The notes under the pieces were generated by a model. It had not been told where the DNA came from. It saw only the letters and a program-made list of their open reading frames with translations, and ran no database searches. 64,000 nt of DNA from Icerya purchasi. Taxonomy: Eukaryota; Arthropoda; Insecta; Hemiptera; Monophlebidae. The position numbers and the translations under genes are program-made. Location of the stretch: assembly GCA_039619475.1 (NCBI GenBank), contig CM077115.1:150604274-150668273 (forward strand), given 5' to 3'. Numbering within the stretch: the stretch's first letter is position 1; every line of letters begins with the position of its first letter. Shown one piece after another: positions 1-11,079 of the stretch.

Positions 1-94
1 ATTGGCGGCAGCTACTAGGACGCTTTATCTTTTTGTACAAAATAACACGAATTTTTTGCCGCGAGCGGCAAAATTCTCAAAACGCGGGAGCACA

Positions 95-296
95 AATACT
101 TTTGCATAGTAAATCACCTTTTCCGTTTTATTGAATGTGAGAGGTTTTGTTCTCGATATTTAAAATGTTCCATGTAAAAAATCAAAGACGCCATTAATAC
201 TTTTGCATAGTAAATCACCTTTTCCGTTTTATTGAATGTGAGAGGTTTTGTTCTCGATATTTAAAATGTTCCATGTAAAAAATCAAAGACGCCATT
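95..296. repeat. Exact 101-bp tandem duplication
   Basis: Two head-to-tail copies (95-195 and 196-296) look identical by eye, each running from AATACTTTTGCATAG to GACGCCATT. The identity suggests a recent duplication or an assembly artefact. It lies just upstream of the LINE remnant that begins near 430. Confidence 0.9.
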
Positions 297-429
297 GTAA
301 TTTACCAGTTTCCTTTCCATTCGTACATTTCTGAAAAATCATACGATACGTTTTGTCGTACCTGAACCACTTTTTCGACGGCGAGAGGTCAAAAAGTCAA
401 AAAATTTGAACGAAGAAAAAAGCAATAAT

Positions 430-1555
430 ATTAAAAGACACCAGAATTACTGGCCGACCTGCGAAGATGTGGTATCACGTCTGTACAGAAGTCAACACCC
501 AGCCTCAATACCCTTATTCCCCCTTGGATCACGTTCCAGATAAATATTGCTGTGTCGCTGAAACAACATCCAACCACAACAAGTTCTCTCCTCACAGTGG
601 AAGCGGCAGTTAGGGCAATTAATAAGTACCCGGACCACCTAGTTTACTACACTGATGGAGCCAAGGCAGTTGGCGAGGCAGGTCCACTGCCCGCAGCCTA
701 TGCAGTCGAAGGTCACGACATCTCATGCGAAACACGACTCAATGATGCCTGTTCCGCATTGGATGCAGAATTGTACGCAATTGCACACTGTTTCCACCAC
801 ATCGTTACAACTCACACCAGAGCCAGCGATTTCCTCCTGGTTACTGATTCCCTACAGTCTTTGAACATGATTAGAAGTCAAAAATTCAACAACCCTCTAA
901 TCCTAAAAATATATCACTACTTGAGTGAATTGCAGCTAATGGATAGTCACGTGTCGCTGCTGTGGGTTCCTGGGCACATTGGAGTGCCTGGTAATGAGAG
1001 TGTCGACAGAGCAGCACATTCTGCCTTGCTCTCGCCAGGACGCGGAGCTTCCCTCATCAATAACATATATATTCCTAAAGGTGTGCGAAAACCAGTGGAA
1101 AACTGAATGGGCAGCTGCAACAACATTCTTAAGAACCATTAAGCCCACAGTTGAATCATGGTGGCCACCGGAGGGAACATCCCGATACGACTTTAAGATC
1201 CTCAGCCGGCTGCGAATTGGCCACATCGCTATTTCGCACAAACATATAATTGATAAAACGCCGCCTCCGGCTACATGCCCCTTGTGCAACCAGACAACCG
1301 CACCGACAGTTTCCCACATATTACTTACCTGCCAAAAGTTTAATATGTTGCGGAGGCAACTTGGCCTACCCATAGATATAGGGCAGACCCTCTCAAACGA
1401 GGTAATCTCCATAAACAGAATTATTGCTTTCATTAAAATGAGTGGCTTAACTCACCACATTTAAATTACCCCCTCCCTTGTGTGTGCTGTAATGACCATA
1501 GTAGTTACACACAGCACATACAATTTAAGGGAATTTAAAAAAAAAAAAAAAGACA
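430..1555 (+). pseudogene. Non-LTR retrotransposon (I/Jockey-type) 3' end: RNase H and C-terminal zinc knuckle
   Basis: This is the 3' part of a LINE ORF2. The frame open from about 490 to 1106 carries an RNase H domain with all the expected acidic positions: YTDGAK, the E of DAELYAIA, VTDSLQ and the D of NESVDRAA, plus the WVPGHIGVPGNE signature. One frameshift between about 1035 and 1105 moves the reading to the frame ending at 1464. That part holds the usual C-terminal cysteine knuckle, CPLC followed by SHILLTC. A short 3' UTR ends in a poly(A) run at about 1537-1551, which fixes the + orientation. The element is 5'-truncated with no reverse transcriptase here, so it cannot move on its own. 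The clade (I, R1 or Jockey) is uncertain. Confidence 0.85.
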
Positions 1556-3923
1556 ATTGTTACGTTTTTTTAAAAAACAAGTAACGCTTTTTTTAGGGTA
1601 CACTAATAACTAGCCATGTGACAAACTGCAAGAACTCTGCAAGAACTAACGAAATCTTAATTACGTCTGATTTCCGTTTTCTTTTCAGGCTTTTATTTAT
1701 TTATTTGTTTATTTATTATTTTATTTTTTATTTTTTTTGCAATAAAAATCTACTTCAAACCGAATTGTGTACACTAACTTCCAAAATCCGTAAATATTCT
1801 CTTTTTATGCACTTCCGTGCGAATTAAAAAGCTGATGGCATGAAAAATGAACCATGATCAGCAAAAATCTTTCCACTAGTTGTCCGTCGGAATTTCAAGT
1901 GTATTGCGCTACAGAGAAAACGACATAATTGCCTCTCTGTGTGAAAAATTCAGAATCTTTATTTGTTTGTTATTTATTATAAGAAATGTAAAAAAATATT
2001 TCGAATTAAACTATTTTTTGCTCGCTGTAAAGCGATTAAAAAAAACGAAAACAATAAACGACGTAGTTATTTTATAAATGAAATATAATTGAACATGAAT
2101 AAAAAAAAGGCAAAGTATTCCGCTTATAACCCAGTATTATTATCACTTTAAAAATAAATTCATTTACAGTGTAAGTATAATAAATATAATTCCGCAGACT
2201 GTAGCGCTCTGAGCAGTTATTGATTTTTCTGTGCCTTTGGGCGGGACCTGATATCGAATCTCTCCAAAATTTCGACGGGGTTGAACCCCCCACCCGCAAA
2301 ATATGCTATTGAGCCCAAGTATACTATCCCGGTACCACTAAAAAATGAACTTATCACAATCTTGACACGTTTTTTATTATTTTTTTTATTTTTATTGATT
2401 ATACGTTTTTTTTCCCATATCATCACCATTGCAAAAGTCAATAAAATCGTATCAACAATTCACACAGACATCAATGCTGTAGCTGGAGGCATTCGTGTTT
2501 ACATTTTATTCTGTTGTAAACGTTCATGAATCACGCTTCGCATGCGTCAAAAACCGCTGCCAATCATTTCAAATGCAGTAATGGAGAAAAAGCAATACGG
2601 TTCTCTGCTGCCGTATTACTCGATCATATTCTTTTCTTCCACCAACGTGGAATAATAAAGATTTTTTACCTTTCCAAAATAATAAAATATTTTTTCTCTT
2701 TTGTTATACTCGTTACTAGCCATGTGCATAACACGCAAATATCTCCTGTCCGTCGTACACAATTGATGTTCTTTTATCTCAAATCACCTTCCAACCTCTA
2801 CTCACTACTGGGCAGCTGCAACATCATCACCGTGTGCCTTTAAGCAGAGCAGAAAATTAATGATAAATTTAAAATTAAATTTTATTTATTTATTTAATTA
2901 TCGAATGTTGGTATGCACAATGATAAATATTTTTGTTTAATCTTCAACGTTGCGTGCATGCGGGTGGGGAGCTCTGCCAAGCTGTATCGATAATAGTGGA
3001 CCTCGTTAGTTAGCAGATATGATTTCAAGAGTATTTTTGCTGTTTGGAGCTTACGCATTAGTATGAGAAAATATCGCTCTCTATTATATGTATTGACAAA
3101 AGGTCGGTAAATTAGTTTGCCATCGTTACTAGCTAAAAACAACATCATTTTTTCTTTGTTATGAAAGATAAAAATCGAAGAAAATTGCACATGTGATTTT
3201 CATCTGTGCATATATCAGTATATGTTTTCACATTATGCATAAGCTAATCCGATAAGGAGTAAGTAAATATCTGTACAATTTATTGTTAGACCTCCAGGCG
3301 CTCGAAGACGAGATTGATAGTCAGGAAAATTAAAACTAAGACGAGGAATCCTGTAAAACAAATTATTATTACTGCGCACTAAAGGTTTTAAATCGAAATT
3401 TCAAAAAAAAACAAACTAATAACAATTAAAACTAAATTAGATCACTGGGGGGGGGGGCGTTTTATCACTAAATCCAAAATAGTAATCCCGAAAATTACTT
3501 GTGGAAATAAACAACTTAAAGATGACCAAATTAAGTATGTACCTCATTTTTAGAAAGATTTTTTCCTGATAAAATTGATTACCCCCATTGACTCGTTTAC
3601 TTACCCTTCCCACTGGGAAGCTCGTTGCGAGCTGCGAATTAAAATTAACAACACAATTAAGTGTGACGGAAACGCTAATGAAAACTGAAAATGAGAAGAA
3701 GATGAGGGAATGTGCTCGAACTTGACCGACTTTTTTAATGGATAAATGTTTCGTTATTTTGAACGAAAACAGAGTGTCAATTACGAAAATGTCGAAATCA
3801 TTTCGTTTCTGTTCAAAAAATTTACGTTTTTTATAAGCATTTTTGCAAAAGTACGCATTATTTACCAATAGAAATGTGAACGTAGAACTATGGAAGCGAC
3901 TAATAAAGGTCTACATAACACAT
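1556..3923. other. AT-rich stretch without a recognised gene
   Basis: Short open frames occur on both strands but none shows a recognisable domain, and they are mostly low-complexity K/N/I/F translations. There are T-rich and A-rich runs and a G tract near 3447. I see no RNA gene and no clear element ends. Confidence 0.5.
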
Positions 3924-4303
3924 ATATATATATATAAACTCGGCTATTTTGGCCTCGCAAGGGGCTATGCCCCTTCACCCCTCTTGCTTTTATTTATGTC
4001 TCTTTCTCTTCTATACTTTGTATAAAATGATCAAAATTTACAACGTAATTCTTACTGCCATCAACACAAAAAGGAAAACAAAACATAATCACAAAAATCC
4101 TATCCTAACATTTAACTTTCATTACATAAAATTAAGATATTGTTTCATTACATTTTTCGTTACATATTTCATTACATAAAATTGTGACATTTTTTAAATA
4201 ACAATAACAAAAATCCTACGAAATATAACAAACGTTACATAAAATTGGGACATTTTTTCGAATGGGGGTAGCCTAAGAATTACGTTGTAATTAATATATG
4301 TAT
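3924..4303 (+). repeat. Dispersed repeat family A, copy 1 (long form)
   Basis: It starts in a short TA run, then has a hairpin-rich head (GGCTATTTTGGCC-like, then CAAGGGGCTATGCCCCTT). A conserved segment ending in TATACTTTGTATAAAATG follows, then a body bounded by the inverted repeat TTACAACGTAATTCTTA / TAAGAATTACGTTGTAA, and the copy ends in TTAATATATG. Further copies lie at 5265-6275 (split), 8457-8725, 21187-21465, 37650-38025 and 58085-58345 (reverse). This copy shares an additional internal segment, with repeated ACATAAAATT motifs, with the 37650 copy. No coding capacity. Confidence 0.85.
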
Positions 4304-4317
4304 ATATGGAATATACT

Positions 4318-4690
4318 TGTACTTCTGTATAGATGTGAATCTTGGATAATAAATGAGACCGATTAAAAGGGGTTGAATGAAGCAGAGATGTAGCTGCGAA
4401 GAAAGATGCTAGCGATGCATAGATAAGAAGAGCAATAAAGAAGTCGCGAACGTGGTTTTAGAAAAAGACGAGAATTAATAAACACCGCAAAAAGGCGCAG
4501 AACAAGGATGATGGAGCACGTATTGAGACATGATGAAAAATTAAAATTGATTACAGAAGGGAAACCCGAAGAGAGAAGAAGAAGACCAAGGAATAACTAC
4601 ATAAAACAGATTATCAAAGATATGGGACGCTAAACATCCTTGCGAACCTAAACAGGATGGCTCGAAAACAGAACAAAATGAAGAAAAGAA
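4318..4690 (+). pseudogene. RTE-type LINE, C-terminal end of ORF2, decayed
   Basis: Read across several frames, the stretch gives the usual C-terminal region of an RTE-like reverse transcriptase: an LYRCESWIIN-like motif, then a conserved basic region with EERKRRRPR-like composition, then IKQIIKDMG and NRMARKQNK. The same domain is preserved in one frame at 35627-36112 (minus) and in part at 55858-56150 (minus). At least three frameshifts disable it. It directly abuts family A copy 1. Confidence 0.6.
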
Positions 4691-5099
4691 GCCCCTTAGC
4701 TTCAATGAATGATATCAGATGTTTTCCTGGTTGCTGTTGAGCAGCGTAGTGTTCGAGAAATCTATCTTATTTAGGATGCGCAAAGGCTTTGAAGCGAAAT
4801 AAACGCGAAATCATTTTTAAATTAAAGTCAACGAAATATTTAACTTTGAATTTGCATATGAAGTATTAGGAATTCTAAAGCTTAATTCGGTCGTAAAAAT
4901 GTTCAATCTTAAAAACTTTGGAATGACCCGCAGGCATAAAACATGTTCATGTTTAAACGAATAGAGTACAATACATAGTACGAATAAAACTTCTGGTCTT
5001 TGAATTTATTTGTGCTTATTTTCACTTACGTTTATTGTCAATATGACAAAAAGGATACGTACTTTCATCGATATTAACGTAAAACTGTAATATTTTTAC

Positions 5100-5125
5100 C
5101 GACTTCCAAAAAGGAGGAGGTTATA
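5100..5125 (+). repeat. Short copy of dispersed repeat C
   Basis: ACCGACTTCCAAAAAGGAGG is nearly identical to the start of the longer repeat at 16638-16915. The similarity ends after about 26 bases. Confidence 0.55.
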
Positions 5126-5264
5126 CGTTCGTCGCGTACGATTCTTTTTTGACGTGAAACGTCTTGAAAATCGCTTGTGAAACGAAATAGCGAAACGAAA
5201 TAGTGAAACGAAATTGTGAGACGAAATTGCGCAACGCAACGACTATTATTTTTCACCACATATT

Positions 5265-5480
5265 TATATATATCTATACATATCTGTATATATTTATATA
5301 TTCGCAAGGGGCTGTGCCCATTGAGCCCTCTTGCTCACATTTCTCTTTCTCTTCTATACTTTGTATAAAATGATTAAAAATTTACAACGTAATTCTAAAT
5401 CAGTCCATATGAATATAATAACATAATCACAGAAATCCTTTAAAATATAACAAACGTTACATAAAATTGGGACATTTTGC
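5265..5480 (+). repeat. Family A repeat copy 2, 5' part
   Basis: The TA-rich start, the GCAAGGGGCTGTGCCC hairpin head and the ACAACGTAATTCTAAAT left arm match the other copies. The copy is interrupted at 5480 by a LINE insertion and resumes at 6158. Confidence 0.85.
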
Positions 5481-6157
5481 ATTCAAAAATGTTATATTAT
5501 TACAACAAATTACTCAGTGCTAAACTCGAACATAGGCAGATACCAACTAGAATAATAACGTACAGGACTGGAAATTGCGATAAACCTTGCTATGTACGAT
5601 CTAGGAGGATTAACAGTAAAATAGACAATGTAGAGGAAGAGGTATTAATAAAATTAATGGGGAAGACACCAAAGGAAATTCGAAATGAAAAAAATCTGGA
5701 GAGACAGAAAAAAAAAAGGTTAAAATTTGGTTGATAGCATGGTATAAAGAGAAATAGAAATAATAACAAAAAAAAAAAGTATTGGCTACATTGACATGAG
5801 ACTCGTTACTATCTCCAGTTTTAAGCTGCTAATGAGAGAGTAGTAGTTGTATAAAAATTATATTGTATTATTGTAATATATAAGTTAACATATTAAGGTA
5901 TTGTAATAAGAAATATTATTTTAGATGATGGTATAATTGCAATATAAATGATAAATAATGAAAGTGTGGATTTTGTAGTATAGTAATATATAAGAATATA
6001 TAAGTTAACACTTTTTATGTTGTAACAGAAAGTACTTAAGTTAAGTTGATGTTATATTGTACAAATAAATTATATAATTATATTGGGAACCCACAGACGG
6101 GCTAATGCCTTGTGGGACCCGCAAAATTATTATTTTAAAAAACAACAAAAAAAAAAC
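5481..6157 (+). mobile_element. 5'-truncated LINE insertion with 18-bp target duplication
   Basis: The insert is flanked by the direct repeat AAAATTGGGACATTTTGC at 5463-5480 and 6158-6175, both inside family A copy 2. It carries the end of an open frame (to 5734; Lys/Arg-rich C-terminus, no recognised domain) and a roughly 400-bp 3' UTR. It ends in a short conserved hairpin (CCCACAGACGGGC ... CCTTGTGGGACCC) and an A-rich tail. The tail and target duplication are the marks of target-primed reverse transcription. The clade is unknown. It must be younger than the family A copy it interrupts. Confidence 0.8.
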
Positions 6158-6275
6158 AAAATTGGGACATTTTGCGTTACATAAAATTGGGACATTTTTT
6201 TAGGACATTTATTCTAATGGGATGTAGCCTAAGAATTACGTTGTAATTAATATATATATATATATATATATATAA
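6158..6275 (+). repeat. Family A repeat copy 2, 3' part
   Basis: This resumes the repeat after the LINE insertion: the ACATAAAATTGGGACATTTT motif, the right arm CCTAAGAATTACGTTGTAAT and a terminal TA run at about 6247-6273. Confidence 0.85.
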
Positions 6276-7648
6276 ATACTTAAACCGATATAGGCGTTTC
6301 ACGTTAAATCAACGGTCCTGTGCCTCAGCACAGCCACACCCAAATTTTTTTTCTGATATTCGGTACTTTTGTAGCTCATTTTTCGGACCAGACTAAGCTG
6401 ATAATTTATCCAACTACTCTAATTCGATTATTCAGATATCACTTTCGCCCTAGTATTAGAAGTCCGCAAAGCTTATTACGCTCCTGAGTAGTCCGAGGAT
6501 TTCGTCTTATTCAGAATATACTAAGCTTTTGAATAATGGCAAAACTTTCAAACTGAAAACTTCGTAAACTATTCGGTAATTAGATAACTCGATACTACGT
6601 AAGACTTTTGTTTCTGGTATTAAAAGCCTAGAAAAGGTTACTAGAGATATTTAAAAAAAAAAACAAAAAACACGTTGTTTACACGCAAGTTATCGATTTT
6701 TATATTTTTTACTCCCGATTTTTATTGAATGACCGGCGAATATTATTAGAAAATTTTACAAAATCATTCCGTAACATTAGCATAATCGGCACAGCTAGCA
6801 TTTTTCAAAAACTTTAGTATAACGTACACTAATCGATTTTATAAAATAACAAAATGTAAAAAAATAATGATAGAATCGGGTTTAACGAAATCTCATCTAT
6901 CGCGCTAGACAAAAGTAAGTCGAAAACTCCCCGAAGAAACGCTACAAATAATTCTTAGTTTATTCGTAATATAACATCTATTTCGTGTAATTTAATACTT
7001 ACTGGCTAATAATGCCCGATAAACGCTGCTAGTTTTGAAATATTACCGTTATTAAAATATTTTATTCGGTTAAATAAATCTGATTTGCGCATCTGCAACA
7101 TTTCTAACATATTCGCAAGGTATACTTTTCATAGTAATAAATAATTTTATAAAATTTTTAAGAATACTCGCTATTTATATGGACTTTTTGGATTTATACG
7201 CAATTTTCAGTATTTCTAAGTTAGATTCCTGTTGCAGTATTGCATATAAATTGAATATCGTGGTATGTATAGTAACCGGCTCTCTTCGTACCTATAGTGC
7301 AGCTGAAGTTCCGTGTAAATTAAATACCGCATAATATTCGGTGTTACGATAGTTTTATAAATAGCGCATTTTAAAATTATCGAGCCAACACGTCGCGTCA
7401 AATTCTCACAAATTTTCCACTCGAATAATCGATTCCCGATAGGCTCAGACTGTCATTGCACCGAAATTATTACAACGTTTACTGATAATTTCACTTACAA
7501 ACAGAGTGTATGAGTAAAGATTAAATTTGTAGAACTTTAGTTATAATCAATATTCATTAACACTCTCTTTTTCATATGTATTATGTGAATATATTTATTT
7601 ATATAAGTATTTTCTTTTTACTTTTTTTTTTATCTATATTTACATATA
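6276..7648. other. No gene recognised
   Basis: AT-rich sequence with many stops in all frames. Nothing coding and no element termini are visible. It ends at the inverted terminal repeat of the element starting at 7649. Confidence 0.5.
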
Positions 7649-8383
7649 CAGGGGTGTTCTGAAACTAATTCAGGAAATTTACGCTATAAAGCTCGTCAAA
7701 GTGAACCAAAAAAAGTCTTGAAGGAAAAATCATTTGGCCGAACAATTAATTAGTTATAATTAATTTAATTAATTCATTGTAATGAAATATGTCAAGTTTC
7801 TTCAAAACGATTTACCTGGTTTGTTAGAGGATATTCCTCTGCAAAATAGAGACTAGACATGCTGTTTCAACACGATGAAGCATCGGCATACTATAAAAGG
7901 GTTGTAAGAAGGCATATTTGGATGAGGTTTTCCCGGACAGGTGGCGCCTCGGACCAATCGAAGATAAGATTTCTCTGGAATCTTTCTTGCGGGGTTATAT
8001 TAAAGAAAAAGTATATCGTACACGAACCAACACACGAGACGAATGCATAAAGCGGATCGTCGCAGCGTTTTCCGATGAACGCTATAGAACTTCTGCAACG
8101 GGCAAATAGCGTTACACGAAGAGCTGAATCGATGGTACAGCAAAAAGTGGTCAACATATTGAGTACTTGCTCTAATTGACAAATCATTGTTGACTATACA
8201 TTTACGGCTACATTTAATACCTATTTTACTTCTTTTCAATGTTTATTTTCTTTATATTTTACAAAATATCGATTTACAAAAAAAAAAATTGTTCGCCCAA
8301 ATGATTTTTCCCACAGGACTGTTTCGTTCATTTTGACGAGCTTCATAGCGTAAAACAAATTTCCTGAATTCAAAACACCCTTT
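7649..8383 (+). mobile_element. Tc1/mariner-superfamily element, deleted, with ~110-bp inverted ends
   Basis: The left end (GGGGTGTTCTGAAACTAATT..., about 7651-7750) is matched in inverse by the right end (about 8270-8383), including AGGAAATTT, GCTCGTCAAA and AAAAATCATTTGG. TA lies at or next to both ends. Between them is a decayed transposase fragment: LFQHDEAS, then VFPDRWRLGPIE, then ESFLRGYIKEKVY and DECIKRIVAAF. This resembles the insect DDE transposases whose intact form has QDGAPPHY, GPIEWP and FFLWGYLKDKVY. Only the last third of the enzyme is present, split by a frameshift near 7915. The right end abuts a TA microsatellite and family A copy 3. Confidence 0.75.

Positions 8384-8393
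<10 letters not shown>

Positions 8394-8456
<63 letters not shown>
8394..8456. repeat. (TA)n microsatellite
   Basis: About 60 bp of uninterrupted TA, followed by a short TG run (8456-8468). It forms the left flank of family A copy 3. Confidence 0.95.
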
Positions 8457-8469
<13 letters not shown>

Positions 8470-8725
8470 ATAAACTTGGCCATTTTGGCCTCGCAAGCGG
8501 CTGTGCCTCTTCTCTTGCTTACAGTTCTCTCTTTCCCTTCTATACTTTGTATAAAATGATTAAAATTTACAACAAAATTCTAAATCGATTCATATAAATA
8601 TAATAACATAATCACAGAAATCCTATAAAATATAACAAACGTTACATAAAATTTTTTGGGACATTTTTTCTAATGGGAAGTAGCCTAAGAATTACGTTGT
8701 AATTAATATGTATATACATATATGT
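8457..8725 (+). repeat. Family A repeat copy 3
   Basis: It has the head CTTGGCCATTTTGGCCTCG, then TATACTTTGTATAAAATGAT, the left arm ACAACAAAATTCTAAAT, and the right arm TAAGAATTACGTTGTAATTA ending in a TA-rich run. This is the short form, lacking the extra block of copies 1 and 5. Confidence 0.85.
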
Positions 8726-10856
8726 TCAAAAAAATTTACAACGATAATGGTGGATCCGAATTTTATCCGTGTTAAATAAACATGAACAAATTACCGTAAC
8801 TTTTGCCACTGCAGGAAACAAATACAGAATGACTTGTGTTTTTAAACTATATAAATATAATAAATAACGCATATAAATTTTTAATTAAATTTAAAATTGA
8901 TTCTTTTTTTTTTGCATTATTTTATTGTTTTTTTAGTCATTTTTATGCTTCAATTCATTTCGGAAAATAATCGGTCTTGCAAACTATTTATACATAATCC
9001 GGAATTCTTTGCATACTTTTGTTTAAACAGCTACCGTTAAATAAAAATGTAAAAATTATTACGTAAATCAAAAAGAAGGTGTATTCTAATATTTTACACG
9101 ATTCATCATGGTCTTCTATCGATGTGCAAAATTTCATCAAAATCACTAATCCTAACGTCGTGATCTCTGCTTATTAGATGTTTCCCCCTCTACTGCTAAA
9201 TATTCTCTCTTGCAGCTCTGATCGAAAGAGCTTCAATCTTTCGGCAAGAGCAATTGATGTGACGCAGTTAATATTTCAAATACTGTTCTAATTAAAATGT
9301 CTTGTGAACTTTTTTGCATTTCGCTCAAAAATGAGTCTGCATTCCAGCCTAAATCTTTTGTTTCTGTAAGCTTACCATACTTCGGTCTCATATATAATAA
9401 ATGGAACATCTATTGACACTGTAATAGGCATAATTAAAAACGTAACGTGACATTTCGCATTCCCCATCGATTAATTATCAAGCATTTTCAAAATAGCTGT
9501 AGCTAAACAATTTCTGGTTCAACGGCGAATAGAAGTACCGCCGGAATATTGAGTCTCAAGTGACACCATCTCTTAGCAACTAGCCCCCCTCCTATCGTGC
9601 TTAATATAGAAGAAGCTTATGCGTGAGATTATAAATAATCGCGCATTTAACATAACCGGAAACGTTTAACGGTAAGTTGTTTCTCAGAGAGGTCGCTTTT
9701 CGTATTACATAGAGAATTGTGCTTACTACGAAAGGGCACTGAAACTGTAGCATAACGCGGTTAATTAAATAGGGAAAGCGAAAGAACTTGAATAGTACTC
9801 TAATTGCAAGTCGTAAAAGTTAGGGTTCTCTTTTAAGGGTGACCAAAAGAGAGCATCTAGTCTGATCTTTCTCGACCGCGCTGCTAACTATTGTAACGGT
9901 TCTAGTCGTTCACTTTGGTCCTCAGGGATGCCAACCACGAGGTTTTAAGCTCGTGGGTTTGATTTATTTAGATTTTATTTAACATTTATCGGAGAATATT
10001 TCTTATTATTATTATGAAAGGAAAACTATTTAACTGAAATTTAACGAAAAAAAGACGATATATTAAGAAAAAGCGTGACACCTATCTTTCGGGACCGGTC
10101 GACCGCTGAAAAAACACAATAATTATATCGAAAGTAACGATTATACAGGTAGGCGCGGTAATAAGAAAATATAATATTAAACGCTACGTATCACTATTGA
10201 CGGTGTTTATCCGGGATCCGTAGGTTGGTGAGGCGGCGGTCAATCGGCACCGAGAAATCGGACTCAACGTCGCGTTATTTTTCTGAACTTTTGATTGTTT
10301 TCGATTTTTCCTTTTATTGTCACGAATCTCGAATTATATTTACGGAATGAAAATCACAACTGGTTTATTACGTTGATAGAGACGTTAAAAAACTTCCGTG
10401 AAACGAATAACTTCTTAGTAGACACACGACTCTTTTTTCTGAGCGCAGGTAAAAACCAAAATTCTTCACGCAAAAAAAAAAACGGAACTGATCTTGTTCT
10501 AAAAAATCGTTTTTTGACCACTCTACATTTCTCCCGCCTTTCCGCTTACCAGCTTGTCAGGCGACCGAATCAGATCGATCCTTTCTTCCTTGGTGATTGG
10601 CCACCTAAGCGACAATAGTTCCAGGCACGCGCGCATTCACACTCTCACTCATTATTCTACATTAGTATTATTTTTTATTTATATTTTGATTTTTCGGAAA
10701 TACATGTAATGGACACATTAAACTATTTTTGACAACAAACAAATAAGTACATAGTAATAAAATGTACTTAGGTGTACGTTATCAAATTTTACAGACGGTA
10801 AAAAAAATCACAATTAGAATTACCTTCATTAATATTTATCAAATTTTACTTTTCAG
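8726..10856. other. Intergenic or 5' region of gene A; no gene recognised
   Basis: The longest open frame (10295-10618, +) gives no recognisable domain. Any first exon or promoter of gene A should lie here or further left, but I cannot identify one: no upstream exon with a convincing ATG and a donor in the required phase 0 was found. Confidence 0.4.
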
Positions 10857-11079
10857 TTCGGAGTTGTCGTGGTAGAACGCGATATACTTTGGTCGTTAGA
10901 GTCGGATTTAAAATTGCTAAATTTAAAAGATTTAATAAGAAAATTAAAAGAAGATATCGAGTCGATTCCGGAAAAACGTACTAGTTGCAAGTTATTGATG
11001 TCTACATTGTGCCATAGTTTAGAAGATTTAGTCAAAGAATATGTAAGAACGATCGATTTTACGAATTTTTACGGTGAAG
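10857..11079 (+). CDS. Gene A, first exon seen
   Basis: The acceptor is TTTACTTTTCAG and the donor GAAG/GTTAGT. It encodes 74 residues plus one base, beginning FGVVVVERDILWSLE and ending RTIDFTNFYGE: an amphipathic, helix-rich segment with no low complexity. It is open in one frame only, starts in phase 0 and so needs an upstream exon. No family recognised. Confidence 0.65.

Noticed and set aside
8236..8496. 86-residue minus-strand ORF
   Set aside because: Most of it is a TA microsatellite translated as IYIYIY; the rest is the inverted end of a transposon. The same applies to 62968-63171.
10295..10618. 107-residue ORF upstream of gene A as its first exon
   Set aside because: The GCAG/GTAAAA donor inside it leaves phase 1, whereas the next exon needs phase 0; no recognisable domain.
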